NCBI RefSeq assembly: GCF_030704535.1
Contig: NC_081822.1
Location: forward strand, 3,711,001-3,775,000
Origin: Vitis vinifera
Taxonomy: Eukaryota > Streptophyta > Magnoliopsida > Vitales > Vitaceae
DNA: 64,000 nucleotides
Direction of reading: 5' to 3'
The notes under the pieces are model-generated. The model searched no databases. It was not told the DNA's origin and saw only the letters and a program-made list of their open reading frames with translations. Of this stretch, positions 1 through 23,200 are shown piece by piece (position 1 is the stretch's first letter; the number at the start of each line of letters is the position of its first letter). A program made the position numbers and the translations under genes.

Positions 1-210
1 TAAGACTTTTAACAAACCTGCCATGGTTATGGAACTCCCTAAAAAACCCCAAGACCTCCTCTTTCACAAACTCCCAAGAAGATTGCCAAAAAGCCATAGA
101 AAAACCATCAGGCCCGGGAGCTTTATCCCCACAAAAACCTTTAAGCGCCTCCATCACCTCTTGCTCCGAAAACGGCTCCTCCAAACTGGCTGCATCCACC
201 GCCTACAAAC
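1..210 (-). mobile_element. L1-type LINE fragment, reverse transcriptase N-terminal part
   Basis: The minus strand is open across the whole stretch and encodes the start of a plant L1 LINE ORF2 reverse transcriptase. The hallmark DKAPGPDGFSMAFWQ and a following WEFVKEEVLGFFREFH are readable. The fragment runs off the left edge of the window, so its 3' part lies outside. It sits antisense in an intron of the HAM-type gene. Family assignment rests on the APGPDGF motif region typical of plant LINE polymerases. Confidence 0.8.
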
Positions 211-406
211 AACTAATGTTAAATCTAGCTTTGTGTGTGAGTGTGTGTTTGTATACACATGTACAAGTATGTTTTTTGTGTGAAATGAAAAATATTGAAT
301 CAGTAGTTAAATGCTAACAAGTGTATAGCAAGACATCAAATTTGTTTCAATCCACTCCGAATTTTTTATAAAATTATTCTAATAATGTTCTTTTTAAAAT
401 ATATAG

Positions 407-9716
<9,310 letters not shown>

Positions 9717-11903
9717 GACAGGCCTCAGGCTGTGTAAATTCATGTGTGACTCTGCTTGTATAAATGTAGTGTATTATTAGGTAATGGAACCTGGAGAAGA
9801 TATGGCTTCCTAGTGCTAAGTTTTTAGTCTAACTGTTCGGTCATTTGTGATGTATATGAATCAAGGAAAGTAAACCACATATTTCTCATAAAAAGAGATG
9901 CAAGCAACTTCTGATTTTTGAATCTTCTCAATTCACTCTTACTACCACTTTTGAATTTGTCCCACATCCTACCAGTAACGTAAGAGGCTTGAAACCAATT
10001 ACGCATGATGGGAGGTGAAAATGGAAATTCAATTTTTACGTAGCTGGAACCAACGTGCCTTCCATCAGAATCCACTTATGTCTAATTTCTTCGAATCTCT
10101 TCGTTGGCTTGCCATTTAAGACAAAGAATGAAATGATTGGCCTCTTGCCATGTCAGATAGCAATGAAATGATTGCATTCCTGTGGGACGGGGATGATGAA
10201 AGGATGGAAGCATCTAAATAAAAGACTCTCTCATCATACTCGAATAGTTAGGCTTCATGATTTTCGCGTAACGTTGTGAATGTCTTTGAAAAAAATAATT
10301 TTTATTTACTGAAAATTATAAATATAACCTCAGTTTTAATCGTATATATTTTTTTTATTAAAAAAAATATTGTTAAACTTCACCTTTTTCGACCAAATAA
10401 CCATTAGATTATTTGTATTTATTAAAAATAAATTTTATTTTATATGTATTAGAAAAAGGAAATAAAAATTAAATTATTTGTATTTAATTTTATATATAAT
10501 CGGCAAATGATTTAAGTTTTAAAAAAAATTCTCAAACCTCTCAGTAAGCAAGGTATGTTTTTCCCAAATCCATCCAATCAGCGGCGGGCACGAGACAGGT
10601 AATGCCATCGTAATTCATAACCAACTACAATGCTGATTCAATAGGAGGCGGAAGGAAGGCATCCAGAATGAACTCATGAAAGTAGGCCCCCACCAACCTC
10701 TCCCTGTGCCTTCTCTCTAGTCTCCGCCACTCCAGATTTTTCTCCATAGAATCAGGATCTTAGGCCTATCTACAACAGGGGCCTCTCAGAGCTGGACTCG
10801 CCTAGCCATTGACCGTTTGCCACCTCCACCTTGAGACCATCAATAAAAGCCATCTCCCCTTTTAGATTCCATTTATTTATCAAATCAATAGGGTTCAGTC
10901 AGTCTATCTCAGTAGTCAGTTGCAGCAGTGAGCCATTACTCACAAAAGTAAGAATCATACATGTCTACGACACTATCCACAATCCCAGTCACTGATTTAA
11001 TCCGGAAGGCTGCTTTCTCCCAGTTGTTTCTTCATTTTATTACATGAACTGACCATAATGAGGTGAACTTTTTTTTTTTTTTTAAATAATAATAATTATT
11101 ACTTGTTTCTAATGGGAAAAGCATGAGAAACAGCATTATTCAAATTAATCAAGTATACTCCAATGGGAGGGTTCAATCTCTTGGTTATCCTCCATTCAAA
11201 ACCTTAACGAAGGTCCAAATTTCTAGAATTGTTAAAGCAACTTCTGGTTTCTGTCCCACAACTAGAAAGGGACACGAGCATTAGGGAATAGAAACTCATT
11301 TCACAATTGGGTTCAGTTGGGAGATTTTCCAAGAACTAGACAAATTAATTAGGACATTATTTATGATTCAATGACAATTAACACAAAACAACCATAACCC
11401 ATCATCGCTTAATAGATATAAGTTACAACTTAATTGATTAAGCTAACCGAAGTAGGTGCAGTTAAAGAACTTTGTCAACAGATTGCTGGCAGCTTCTCAC
11501 CATTTTTATCACGCTTTTAAATTTTCAATCTTAAAATTAGAGGACAAAAATGCCCCCATTCTGCCAATGATGAAAGTGTACGATGGGAAATGGGGGTTGA
11601 TCTAAATGCCCAGTTGGCTCCCACATGATAATATGACATTACATCCACCTAACGCTACTGCCCTGATAGATGGAAAAATTAATCCATGGTTGGATCTCCT
11701 TATTTCTGAAAGAAAAAACCCTAGATCTATGATCATATATGTGTGTATATATTGATATAAAAAAGAAATAGTGAAACAGAATCATGGTAGAACCAAACAA
11801 TTCTGAAAATGAAGAAAAATTAAAAATCATTTACATTTTCTCTACATTAATTAATTGACAACCATCTGTCACCAGTCTCCAGTGATGGATGGAGTTTTTG
11901 TGA
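9717..11903. other. Intergenic: HAM-type 3' UTR then unassigned sequence
   Basis: The first few hundred bases after the stop are probably the 3' UTR. The stretch 10280-10540 is very AT-rich. From 10560 to 11060 the base composition is more balanced but has no coding region I could recognise. The remainder to 11903 holds the 3' flank of the minus-strand gene that follows. No repeat boundary was found. Confidence 0.6.
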
Positions 11904-12482
11904 TCAGACAGAGTTGGGTTGAAGAGAATGGGGAGGAAGATGAAGGGGTTGGAGCTGCAAAGTCTTCAAAGCAACCCCACCAGACCTCCTCTTCCAAAGA
12001 CTTTCTGAATCTCCTCCATCTCCACGTTGTTGCACCCGCTTGATCACCGGCAAAGGTGGGTCCAAATCAACAACGTTGATGACGGTCGCATAATTCTCAT
12101 CTTCATGGCAATCAATCTTGGACGACCCACGACGCCCACCCACAATCAGCTCTCTTCTACTGCCACTGATACTGCCGCCAGGAGTGGCGACGAGATTTTT
12201 GCTGGAGAAGAACTTCTTGAGCTTGGAATATTTGACACTGTTGGCGTTCTTGGCGGCGGCGGTGGCGTTGGCAGTGGCGGTGAACCTGTGGGAAGCCGGG
12301 AAGCCCATCACTCTGTTGTTTCTCTTGACCTGGCCCATGCAACCCACTCTTGGGGACAAAGGGTCGTTGGAGGATGAAGCGGAGTTGGGAATGGCGACAT
12401 CTTTGATGCATGGCCTAGAACATAAGATTGGCAAGAATGTGGATTTGTGATGGAGATGATGATGATTGAACTGGTTTCTCAT
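11904..12482 (-). CDS. Small plant protein resembling syringolide-induced protein 14-1-1
   Basis: A single-exon reading frame of 192 residues starting at ATG 12480-12482. The N-terminus is histidine- and serine-rich (MRNQFNHHHLHHKSTFLPIL). It is followed by SPRVGCMGQVKRNNRVMGFP at about residues 43-62 and a basic KYSKLKKFFSSKNL at about 85-98. The C-terminal half has CHEDENYATVINVVDLDPPL and ends ESLWKRRSGGVALKTLQLQP. No signal peptide or membrane segment is evident. The CMGQVKR and KYSKLKKFF blocks recall the plant family named after soybean syringolide-induced protein 14-1-1, whose biochemical role is unknown. That naming is from memory and moderate in certainty; that the frame is a real gene is better supported by the TATA motif and the high base-composition contrast with its flanks. 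Confidence 0.65.
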   Translation of the reverse strand: MRNQFNHHHLHHKSTFLPILCSRPCIKDVAIPNSASSSNDPLSPRVGCMGQVKRNNRVMGFPASHRFTATANATAAAKNANSVKYSKLKKFFSSKNLVATPGGSISGSRRELIVGGRRGSSKIDCHEDENYATVINVVDLDPPLPVIKRVQQRGDGGDSESLWKRRSGGVALKTLQLQPLHLPPHSLQPNSV

Positions 12483-12547
12483 CTCTTTAATTTCTTGAAC
12501 AGATCTCTCTTCAAGTCTCTTGAAGATCTTATCTTATTTTGCTCCTC

Positions 12548-12554
12548 CTTTATA
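12548..12554 (-). promoter_or_regulatory. TATA box of the 192-residue protein gene
   Basis: On the minus strand TATAAAG lies 66 bases upstream of the ATG, preceded by GTGAA. This predicts a transcription start near 12520 and a short leader of about 40 bases. Motif and spacing only. Confidence 0.5.
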
Positions 12555-13634
12555 TTCACAAGGGCAGAGAGAGGGAGAGGGAGATGGAGATGGTGAGGAG
12601 AGAAGGGGTGGGTGCGGGGTTAACAAGAAGCAGGGGAATGAGGTTAGTCACATCATTTCATGCGTTGTGAGCGCGGAGAGAACAGAGAAGTGATTATTGA
12701 TCATTGAGATTGTCAATTGCGCATCAAAGTGTTGTACCTTTGTCACAACGCTACCCCCCTTTGTTTATTCCTTCAATAAAATTATAGACCAGGTCCTCAT
12801 AGACAACGGACTGCCCTTCCCCTTTTGTTTTCCAAGACTATTTCCAAAGGGCACTGTGACCAGACCCCTGTATTTCCAAACCAAATAAATCATACAATTC
12901 AAGAAACTGTCACAACTTCTCATCTGGGTGTTTCTGGGGTTTGGCCTTCAAAGAAGAAAAAAAAAATGTAAATTCTTTAAAAAATTTCAAATTGCCAGCT
13001 AAATGTAGGCTCTCACAGTCATAGTCATAGTCCCCATAGTGTAGGCCTCTCATTTCCACATGTATAGTAACAGAGGGAAATGGGTCAAAAGATATGATTC
13101 TTTTTATTTGAATGTGGCATATAATGTAAGGTAGAGTGGAACCACGTTTTTCTGAGAAATGACGAAGGCAAATAGAGCCTGCCCACTCTTATAATGAACA
13201 GAACTCATTAGTATTACCAAGCGTGCCTCTTCCCTTCGTCTTCCTCTTCAAGCATTTCACTATCTTCCTCTTTTAAAGCCACAATGAATTTTAATATTTG
13301 ATATAAAATTGAAATAATTTAATTTTTTAAATATTAAATGAGAAAAAAATAAAAATAAAAAATAAATAAAGGGTGTGAAGTTGGATGGGCAGCTATAGGC
13401 TATGTATAGCCTACAATGAATAGACAAAATGATATGCCGGTTCACCGAGTACTTTCTGGGCAGAGATTGGTTGGTACAAGATAATTTCGGTAGGAGTGCA
13501 TGTAGGGTGATTACTTCTCCTTCAAATTCAATGGACAAACTGGGCGAACGAGTATGGGCCCACACGCTCCAAGGTGAGACGGAAATTTCAAGCTAACAAC
13601 TTCACTGCATCATAGTGGGCCCCCACCACCTGAC

Positions 13635-13666
13635 CCAAAGGCCCATCATGCATCATGGGCCTTTGG
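13635..13666. repeat. 32-bp near-perfect palindrome with two GGCCCA (site II) motifs
   Basis: The arms CCAAAGGCCCAT (13635-13646) and ATGGGCCTTTGG (13655-13666) are perfect inverted repeats around CATGCATC. Each arm holds GGCCCA/TGGGCC, the core of plant TCP-binding site II elements. No gene start is adjacent. Confidence 0.7.
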
Positions 13667-13923
13667 CTCTATGTAATTATCCTGCTCCCACATGCACACA
13701 ATCCTACCGTGCATTTGATCATCATAAATTGGAAGGATGTAGAAAAATAGTCAGTGTTGTTTCTACTATTTTTAAGAACAAAAATTATAATTATTTTTTC
13801 CATTACCTTTCAAACATCTAAATTTATGTTTATATTAACTATATAAGAATTAATAAAAAAAATATTAATAATTTCTTCAATGTTGCATGGAAGCATTAAT
13901 CCTATTTATTTTTAAACACCATA

Positions 13924-14317
13924 TTAGAGGTTTATTTGATAAGTGTTTTCAAAAACAATTTTTTAAAATAGTTTTTGAAAAAAATTTTTGAACACCATTC
14001 TAAAAGAAAAGTTTGTTTGGAAACTCAAAATTTTTTAAGACTATTTTTAAATATATTTTTAAAATAATTTTTATATGTAATATTTTATTTTTTAATCATT
14101 TTACATATTTGTATAATTATTTTTTAAAACAGTCCTTACAAAACAAGTGAAAATAATATAAATACAACTAAAATATATTTTCTAAAAACATTTTATTTTC
14201 TTCTTTTAAAGAACAAAAAATAAAAAGTAGGTTTTGGTTGTCAAATGTGTTTCCCGTGTTTTTTTGTTCTAAAGAACAAAAACCTGTTCTAACAAACAGT
14301 TACTCAACAAGCCCTAA
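13924..14317. mobile_element. Degenerate MITE-like element
   Basis: The left end TTAGAGGTTTATTTGATAAG and the reverse complement of the right end (TTAGGGCTTGTTGAGTAACT) are similar, suggesting imperfect terminal inverted repeats. The interior is AT-rich with inverted TTTTCAAAAACA-like blocks. No clear target duplication was found. Confidence 0.4.
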
Positions 14318-17267
14318 ATCTTTACATGTTACAAAAATTATTTTTTATTTTAAAATTATTTATTAATTTTCAAAATAAAAAATTAATTGTTTTATGTTTT
14401 TTTTTCTATGACTTGTAAAAATAAAAAGTAAAAGAAAAATTGTTCAATTTAAATCTTTTTTATTTTTAATTGAAATACAACTAAGTGGAAATAAAAGTGT
14501 TATTTATTTGAAAGAGCAAAAATTGTTTTCTACTATATGCCTAATGTTTAAAAGTGGTTTTGTTATAAAAATTACTTTTTTTAATTTTAAAATTGATTCA
14601 AAGTGATGGTTAAATATTAAATGCATCTTTCAAAACTTACTTTTTTTCTTATATAAACCCTTACAAAAAAAAATAGTTTTTTCACTTATATTTAAATTGT
14701 CACACGTTTATTTTTAGATTTTTGTAAAACAATGTTTCCAGATATAAGAAAATGCTCGTAATCTCTTGTAAAATCACTCTTAAAACGGTTTTAAATTTTT
14801 TAAAATTTTATCAAAAATCATTTAAGAAGTTTAAAATTCATCACTAAAAGAAATTGCATCATGGTAAGCAAGACCAACTAAATGACAAAACCTAATTAGG
14901 TAATATTAATGATAGGATTCACATGCAATCTTCCTTGATACTTAAAAAGGATAGACATGTTCATTATTCACCTAACACAACTCTAACACGTCAATTAGGA
15001 AAACCTAAAGTGGTCCATTCGTGGAAAATGGAAGTGGGGAAGGCAAAGGCAGCACATGCGTCAAAAAAAACAAGTGAGGTTTCTTCACTTTCGATATCGA
15101 TGTATCATGCATACGAATCGCCCGACACACCAAATATTTAAGCATGTGCGAGGCACGTGAAAGGTGTGTGAGTTTGGTATCCTCTCCTATTCTTCTATCC
15201 CCACTACAGAGATCTGCATGTTCTTTGTTACCCACTATTAACTGGACCACACCCACATAATTATTAAATTATTTTTTTCCCCTTCTAATTTTAATTAATT
15301 ATTTTACGATACTGTGAAGACAAAGCCCAAAAAAAAAAAAAAGTTGATATAAGAACAAGAGCATAAAAGTGATGTTGAATTCAATGACTTGTAGCATGTG
15401 GGGTAGGATGGTAGCTTGTTGACATTTATTGGCTCAGGCATCAAATAAAATTTGATAAATGTAAATATATATATATATTTATGGCAAGAGATTGCACAGC
15501 CAAGGTTAAAAACATTTTAGTGTGGGGGCCATATCTTCTAACTTTGGTTGAAATTATTGAAGGTTGTGCATATATCTTACACTATATACAATGCATCCTC
15601 TGAATTATTAAAGCTCCAGCATATATAGAGATGTTGAGAGAGACATGGGAGAAGTTGAAAAGCTCAAGAAATGGAAGGCTCATATGACTGTTGGTTTGAC
15701 TATATAATGCGAGGCCAGGCTAGACAAGTCAAATTAAGGTGAACTAGATCCACAGAAATCACACCCAATACCTTACATGACGCCCTTTGTTTTGTTGTGT
15801 TTGCAGGTTGTCTTGCTTATAAAATGTAGCTTTTTTTTCTTCTCTTTTTAAACATAGAAGAAGGCGACAAAGTAACGGTGCTCTTGCTAATGGTGACCAA
15901 AAGATGAGAATAGTAAGTAAGAACTGAGAAGGGTTGGGCCTGTTCCTTCTTATCCAATATGATTTGGTTTTAGACCTTCGTGGGTTGCTTTATTCTTCAG
16001 CATTCATTTCGTTGAAAATAAAAATGGATAGAGACCTCTCTCAGGAAAGCAGTGCAGAGTGAAGTAACAGATTTAGATAAATGCTGTTGACTATGGTTCA
16101 GAATTACACGTCGAAGCTGCAGAATGAGGCTGTGTATTGAAGAATTTGATGGCAACTACTTGACTGTAGAGCTGTATTTTGTAGCCAGCAAATAAGCGCC
16201 CACGGTGTTTTGACCATTCTCCTCGTTGAGGACTTCTTTTATATTTTTGGGTAGAGCTTTGAATTAATAGAAAATGCACTCTAGTCATACTTTGATGAAC
16301 TCAATCATGATAATGAAATACAGCCTGGTCATACCTGACGAGCTGAACGGTTCGATGACATGGCGGTGGACTTGATTGCTCAGGCTTTTGAATCTTTCTG
16401 CTTCAAAGATAAACCAAACATAATAACGGCCGAGGACTCCTATGAAAAGTCTTTTAAGAATTTTTCAAAAACAGGTTTGAATGCTCATCAGAATTGATTC
16501 AGTCTGTTGAGCTCAGAGCAATTGTTCAAACATCACCAAGAAAAATCCAGGAAAACTCCTTTCAGTTAAATCTAAAAAATGACCTTATCCAAGGTTTTTC
16601 TACCCATACACCCATTTTCTTCGGTGGCAACGTTTTTCTGTCATTGACCATAGAACTATTTGATAAAAGACAAATTTTTGAGAACTTATGCTGCCATAAA
16701 AAACTTATTGTTCTCAGTTATTTTCTCTTATTTTTTGGGGCCCTTTTCTAAAACATGCCTCCCAAATTTTTCGGATGCGGTCATTCTGATTAGCCCACCT
16801 GCAAAAAAAAAAAAGAAAAAGGTGGGACTCTAGCAACAACTTGCAACCTGATGATGAACCAAAAAGGGAGATTATGATCAGAGAGATTCCCACGGGACAC
16901 CATCTCAGCATTTCACTTCACCTAATCCAACATTTGGAGTTGTGCTTTATGCTTCAAAACAAAAATGCTAGATAATGAGTAGAAAAAGAATTAAAACCAA
17001 AGAAAAGCCTACCTTCGGGAGGAAATAGAATTGCAGTTTCATCAAGAATGAATTCTCTTGATGTTCTTCTCTATGCGCACCTGCATCTTGTATAACAGGA
17101 TCTCCTCTTCATGGAAAAGATACTTCAACTGTATTGCTTCTTGCATTTGAAAATAAATTGAAATACAGTGAAATCCATAGTACAGTTACAATGGGTAAAA
17201 AACCAAAAATTGCCCAGAGGACCACCATTCAAAATTAATAAACTCCTAAATTAAACATGAATACCAG

Positions 17268-20200
17268 TTATTGGGGTACAACTGCTTCCTCTTGTGGTAA
17301 CTTGGATTCAGAGGTTTCCACTTCAAAAAGTGAAACTTGATTTGAAACATCATTGGTGCTACCAATATCGTTAAGGGTGTTGTCCTTCACTTCAGCAGCT
17401 CGGGTGTCTGCAGAGTCCTTCATGGTTTCAGCATGCTTTTGGGCTTGAGTTTGTGAAATGGACAATGGAAGGGGTGGAGCAGGGACACCCAATCCTTTGG
17501 AAAGGCAAACATGCTTGAAAACAAGTTGTTTATAATGATTTAGTAGATCTTCTACATCATTGACTGTTAGGTCACCAACATTGGCATACAAGTATGGGTA
17601 CTCCCGGAAGGCTAGGCTAGCCTGATCCTCTTTCAGAAGCATAGCTGCCCCTTTATTCTCCAAATCAGAAATGGATGGAACTTTTGTTATTAACTGATCT
17701 TTTGCATGAGGTTCCAACTTTGCCCCAGATGTTGCTTCAGATGATAGCAATGATAGATCAGATCCTATTGAAGGGTCCTTTTCCTTCGTAGAGTACAAAG
17801 ATTTTTGTTGAGGTTCCTTCAACACACCATCCAAATCAGACGAGAGGCCAGATAGAAGTGCTCGAGCAGATTCCATGTTCATTTCAAACTCTCTTTCATC
17901 CATTGAAAGGGATTCTGCATTGATGTTTGAGATGAATGACTCTGCAGAGAGCATGTTTGTGAAAAAGTAAGCTGCTTCTGCAACCATTCTGGATTGACGC
18001 CTGTACCGTAGTATATACAACAAATTTGAGTGCAGTTGTGGAGGGTTTGCCTGCATAGCATCAGTCATGGAGAGCAACTTTGTATAAAGAATATAGTAAA
18101 ATGTAAGATTTTAAGTGGACATTAGCCCAAAGAAACAAAGGCAATAAAGGTTGCCATTAACTGGAAATGCAGTATTTTCCAACTGGAGTTACCAAATTTG
18201 AGCATGGATTTTATGGAGATTCAATCGGTCAGAAACGGCTGATCATTTTAAAGAATCATCCTACATGAGTCCATCCCACTACCATCCCGAATGTAAGTTT
18301 TAATTTTACTATGTATTCTTTACTGCTTACAGCATGCCAAAGTGGAGAAGGCTTGAATCACCTCCAAGTTTTAGGGAAAGGCTAAGTTAAGAGTAAATTA
18401 CCAACAAATAAGGCAACAAATAAACAGATAGATCTTATTATATGGAGAATTTTTGTAAACTTAATTTCCCTAGAAATTGATATGAACTGATAAAAATAAT
18501 TAGGAAAATAGCAATTTACACACAACAGACACAAACTCCCACACAGGAATAAGTAAAGACAAGTGTACTAAGACTTGCTGTGCACCATAATTGTAACAAA
18601 CAAAATCTGCTTAGAATGAGGGTGCCTTTATACTTGTTGATATGAGCTCACCTTTTTCTCAACCATTTTAAACAGACTACACATGGCACAGTACGTTAGA
18701 TCATATTTTTCATATTAAATAGGTTCCAATCAACATGGCACAGGGAACTCAGAATATTTCAAAAGTCTAGCTAGAAAAAAAAATGAAATAACCCGCAGCA
18801 GGGGAAGCAAGCTTAATGAGAGAAGAACAAGCTCATAAACAAAACAAGAAAGGAAAGAAAGAGTAGATTGTCATTCACTATGGGATTGCATCAAGGTTGG
18901 GCTTCAGTTTTTGTCCTCCATGTTAATGATGGATGAACTGGCTAGACACAGGGAAAGAGGTACAGTGTTCAGAATCAAAAGGTTCAGAGGTAAGGAACCC
19001 TGTTAAAAGAACACATATAGGATAGAGATTCAAAAAGACCCAGATATGCTGGCAACTTAGGCCTTTTCAATTTGTTTTTATTTTCTTGTTTGCTCATTGA
19101 AAAAAAAAAAAAGATTCAGATATGCTGGCACAAGAAATTATCAAATAATAAGCCAGTTTCATGATGAAAGTACAATAACAAATAATTATGCTTTTCAAAT
19201 CATATTCTATATAAGAAGTATAATTAGACAGCAGCGTTGAAATTTAAGGTTTTGCCACCACTTTTGAAATATTTTACTCAAGATATATTTGCAGTGTCAC
19301 ATTTGTAACAGTGCAACTGCAACCAATCAATATTAAGCTTTTGGAATATGTTTCCAATGATTATCACTTGTTGAGACGAAAAAAAAAAATGATATTTCAT
19401 GCAAGAAAAGACATGGTCATGTTGCTATCTAATCAGCGTGTAAATTTGGATGCATCAACTGTCTCTGGCATTCACCTATATGTGTGCAAGTACAATCTAT
19501 CAATGATGTGTATTACACAACAAAAGTCCCTCTTGAGGTACATCTGAGCTGCTTAGAAAAACTGTAAATTTAGTGACTAAAAGATATTGAGATGTTGCCC
19601 TGATTTTTTAGTTAAGAACTTAATAGTTAAAAGAATTTTTTTTTTTTTTTTTTTTTTAACTTCAGTCCCTTGATTCATTTATGTGAGAATTTCCAGCCAA
19701 GGTGATTTGGGAATTTCCAGCTCCCATGACAGTGGGATTTTTTGCTTAGGAAGCGGCTGGGGGTAAGATTTTGACCGAGGATCAGCTGATGAAAAGAGGT
19801 GTCATTTAGCAAATTTTTACTGCTTGTGTGAAAAAGAGGAAGAGCCAGCCAATTACATTCTGATCCAATGTAGCCTAGCCATAATCTCTAGCATTTTGAG
19901 CTCTCTTAGTTTGGACTTTCTTGGATTATTCCTAGGTCATCCAAAAAGGTCTTATTAGGGTCGCATGGTAGACTGTTGGGAAAAATCGCAGAAAAGTTTG
20001 GAGAGTAGCTCCCCTTTGATTCTTCTCAACAACATGGAGAGAGAAATCAGGGGATTTACAAAGTTTTGGAACTGTCGGTTCAGACTCTAGAGGAGTCTTT
20101 AATTCATTCTTTCTTCTGGTGGTCTAAGTATTTCAATTTGCATCTTCTGTTTCTGTTGAGTTTCATAGATGGTTTAAACCCTCACTAAGATTCTAGTGCT

Positions 20201-23200
20201 AGCTTATTGAGTCCTAATGGGCATTCATTGTATACCTCCTGTGTAAGTGGGTGGCACTCCCTTTCTTAGGTGCCTTTTATAATAAACTCTTTCTTATTGG
20301 GGAAAAAAAACAAACAAACAAATTAAGAGCAATTCTACTAAAGGAATCCAATAAAAATAGGGCAAAGTAATTTGGTATAGATTGGGATACTGGGACAGTG
20401 TCTAGAGAGGAAAATTGTTACCAAAATCAATAAAGAGAATGAAAAACAGCAGGAACTTTTAACACTTAACTCACTATCAAAGACTAAACAATTAATGTCA
20501 ATGTTTAACAGATTAAGCAACTGTGCTATTAAAGAATAAGATAGAAAAGAGGAATGACCAACTAAGCATGGGTTGAATACCAGAATTCTGGTGCTCAACA
20601 GAAGAGATTCAAGCAATCATGCAATGATCTTACCTTTAAGGTAACATAAATTAGGACAGGAAGAAACTCATCAGCTCCAGGAGGATCCTCATTCGAAGCA
20701 ATAGAAGCATTAAGCAACAAATTATTGATGACCTTGCAACAATTGAGAATACAGACAAGTTTATCTCTTGGTGCCTTGTACATATTGATCTTTTGTAGCT
20801 CTTTCTGTGCAAGCTGCCAAAGTAGGAGGGGTAGGGGTCAGACTTTCTGCAAAGGAAACTTGAGACAAAATTAAAAACAACCATTATTAGGCACTTAAAA
20901 AATCACTGTTCCAACTAAAAGCTAAAACAAAACATCCTAACCAAAATTGGAAATGGAAGATATGGTAGCATGAACCATCTTATATTAGAGAAAATTAAAA
21001 GTTATACCATATGTAGGACGAATTATGATAGAAACGATGACGTACAAGATCAAAATAGAACTAATGTAGACATAGTGAAAAGGGAAGCCGTACAGAGATC
21101 ATTAGATCATCCACTGAAAGACCCCTCATCCTCCTTTTGTAATGTTCTCTTCTAAGAACAATTAAGTTGTCTCCCATGATTACATAAAATAAAAAACAAA
21201 AACAAACACAAAATAAACAACATGACACTTTCTATTTGGTAGAAAGGAATCACAAATTCCTATTATCATATGTCTACATATAATTTTGACAAGAGTCCAA
21301 CATTCTTTGATAGTTAATGTTCCATAAAAATTCAACATGCTAACAATCTCGTGGAAGAAGTACTCAACATATCATAGACAAAAATTCACTTGAAATGCAT
21401 ATTCCAATGCTCACCAGCCATGATGTTTCATTTTGAAAGGTTGTTTTAATATCCAATTGTTCTGGACGAATGAACTGTTGAACTAAACCGATCTTCTCAA
21501 AAAGTTGTTCATCTAACTTTGAATCATCTGGGACCGAAGCAAATACGCGAGTATATAACTTTGTCATGACATACTTCTCCAACCCCTGAACTTAGAAATA
21601 TATTCATGTCAAATGGTAGAGGAAAACACATCAGCATATGCAAGAAGCATTATCCATTAACAGCATAAGTTTACTAGGAGACAGACACCTAAAACAAAAA
21701 CAAGTGAATACATATAATGAAAAAACTGAATTAGAGAGTAGATATCATCCTATGGTTCTCAAAGGCGCAAAGCATACCTAAAGCCTAAAGGGCTCTTGAG
21801 GCCTACACACAAGGCACAGCCCAAGGCATGTGCCTGACCAAAGTGAGATGTAATCTAGGGTGCAGGTCAATTTTATAAAATATTGTAAATCTAGATCTGC
21901 AAACATTTATCATTCACTCATATCAATATGATCCAAAATTCCAATCCAAAAATTCAAGAATCCAAGAATTTAAAAAGAGTATCTAACAAAAAACTAGTGC
22001 AGTGATAAAAATTTCAATATATGCAATCAGAAACTTCAAGAATAAAAGTGTAAAAAGAGAAAGAAAACACACGAACGTCATGAATCAGTGAGTTGTGACC
22101 CACTGGGATGAGATCCACCTTAGTCCTTGAGCATATTTAACGTTTTCTTTCTTGGTAATGATTCTCCTATCCATCCTTTAAACTATTCTTTCTCTTCCTT
22201 ATGCAGTGCCATACACCATCATTAATGAGAAAAGAAAGTTTTGCAACACATGTGTTTTCATAACACAAGCACTACACTGAGAACAACTTGAAATCAATAT
22301 TCCAAAGTTAATACAACATAAAATAAATCGTTTCCATTAAACAATGCCATACTACAAGGTGCACGTGTAGGAAAAATATGAATAAAAATAGAAACACCAA
22401 AATTTTAGGCACTTTTGAAACAAATGAGTTGCCATTTTACCAATAATACAAGCAAAGAGAAAAGAAAAAATAAAATAAAATAAGAAAAGGTGTCCACATG
22501 ATGGAATAAATGAAAGCCACAGAGGAATTGCGTCTTCACACCACTAATCAAAGTAAAAACCTACAAAAATGTGCAATGCAGTGAAAATGTCAAGTAACTC
22601 ACTTCACCAGCACTCTCCAGCTCCTCCTCAGAGCAACCAGCCCAAAGCGGATGAGCCCTGAAAGCCATTTCCATGTTGGCAAGAAACTCTTGCACAGCAG
22701 CACTGTCCCGTTCAGGATCTGGTGCATTGTTTGAGAATGACACGATAAAACTGCCACATTAACATGTCACTCAATACTTGCACATCATTGATGATTGATT
22801 TGCAAAGGAAAATTTATTGCCACTTCAACAAAGATATGACAGTTAAATAGCAAAATTTGTAAATTTTATTGTTATTGGTTTGTATAGAAAGTAAGACATG
22901 GCAATTTTAGTATGCCCACATATATAGTTCCAACTTCATCAATCAAAACCTAATAATTACACCTAAAAAAAATCTTACTGTGGAATTCTTCAAATTAAGA
23001 AACAAATAAGCACATTGGCAATAACAAAAATACATCCACTAATCCCAATAACAAGCTATAACTATTACACTATGTTTTGTTACCGAAAAGTACTAAAAAA
23101 AAAACAAAATAATAAGAAAACTTATTTTCTCATATTTGATATGAAAGAAAAATTAATATAATTAAAATTAGTTAGAAACTCGTATATATTTAAATTATTT

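Larger units (their letters stand above)
12555..17041. other. Intergenic, AT-rich, no recognised gene
   Basis: Nothing long is coding on either strand. The region contains a 32-bp near-palindrome at 13635-13666, a probable degenerate MITE at 13924-14317 and further AT-rich sequence to about 14870. A short TA run is near 15465. A 45-codon open frame from ATG 16360 to TGA 16497 has protein-like composition but no recognised relative. Confidence 0.6.

Noticed and set aside
12027-12450. Plus-strand open frames of 110-116 codons
   Set aside because: They are antisense shadows of the GC-richer 192-residue minus-strand gene; only the minus frame shows family-like blocks, a TATA motif and a suitable start.
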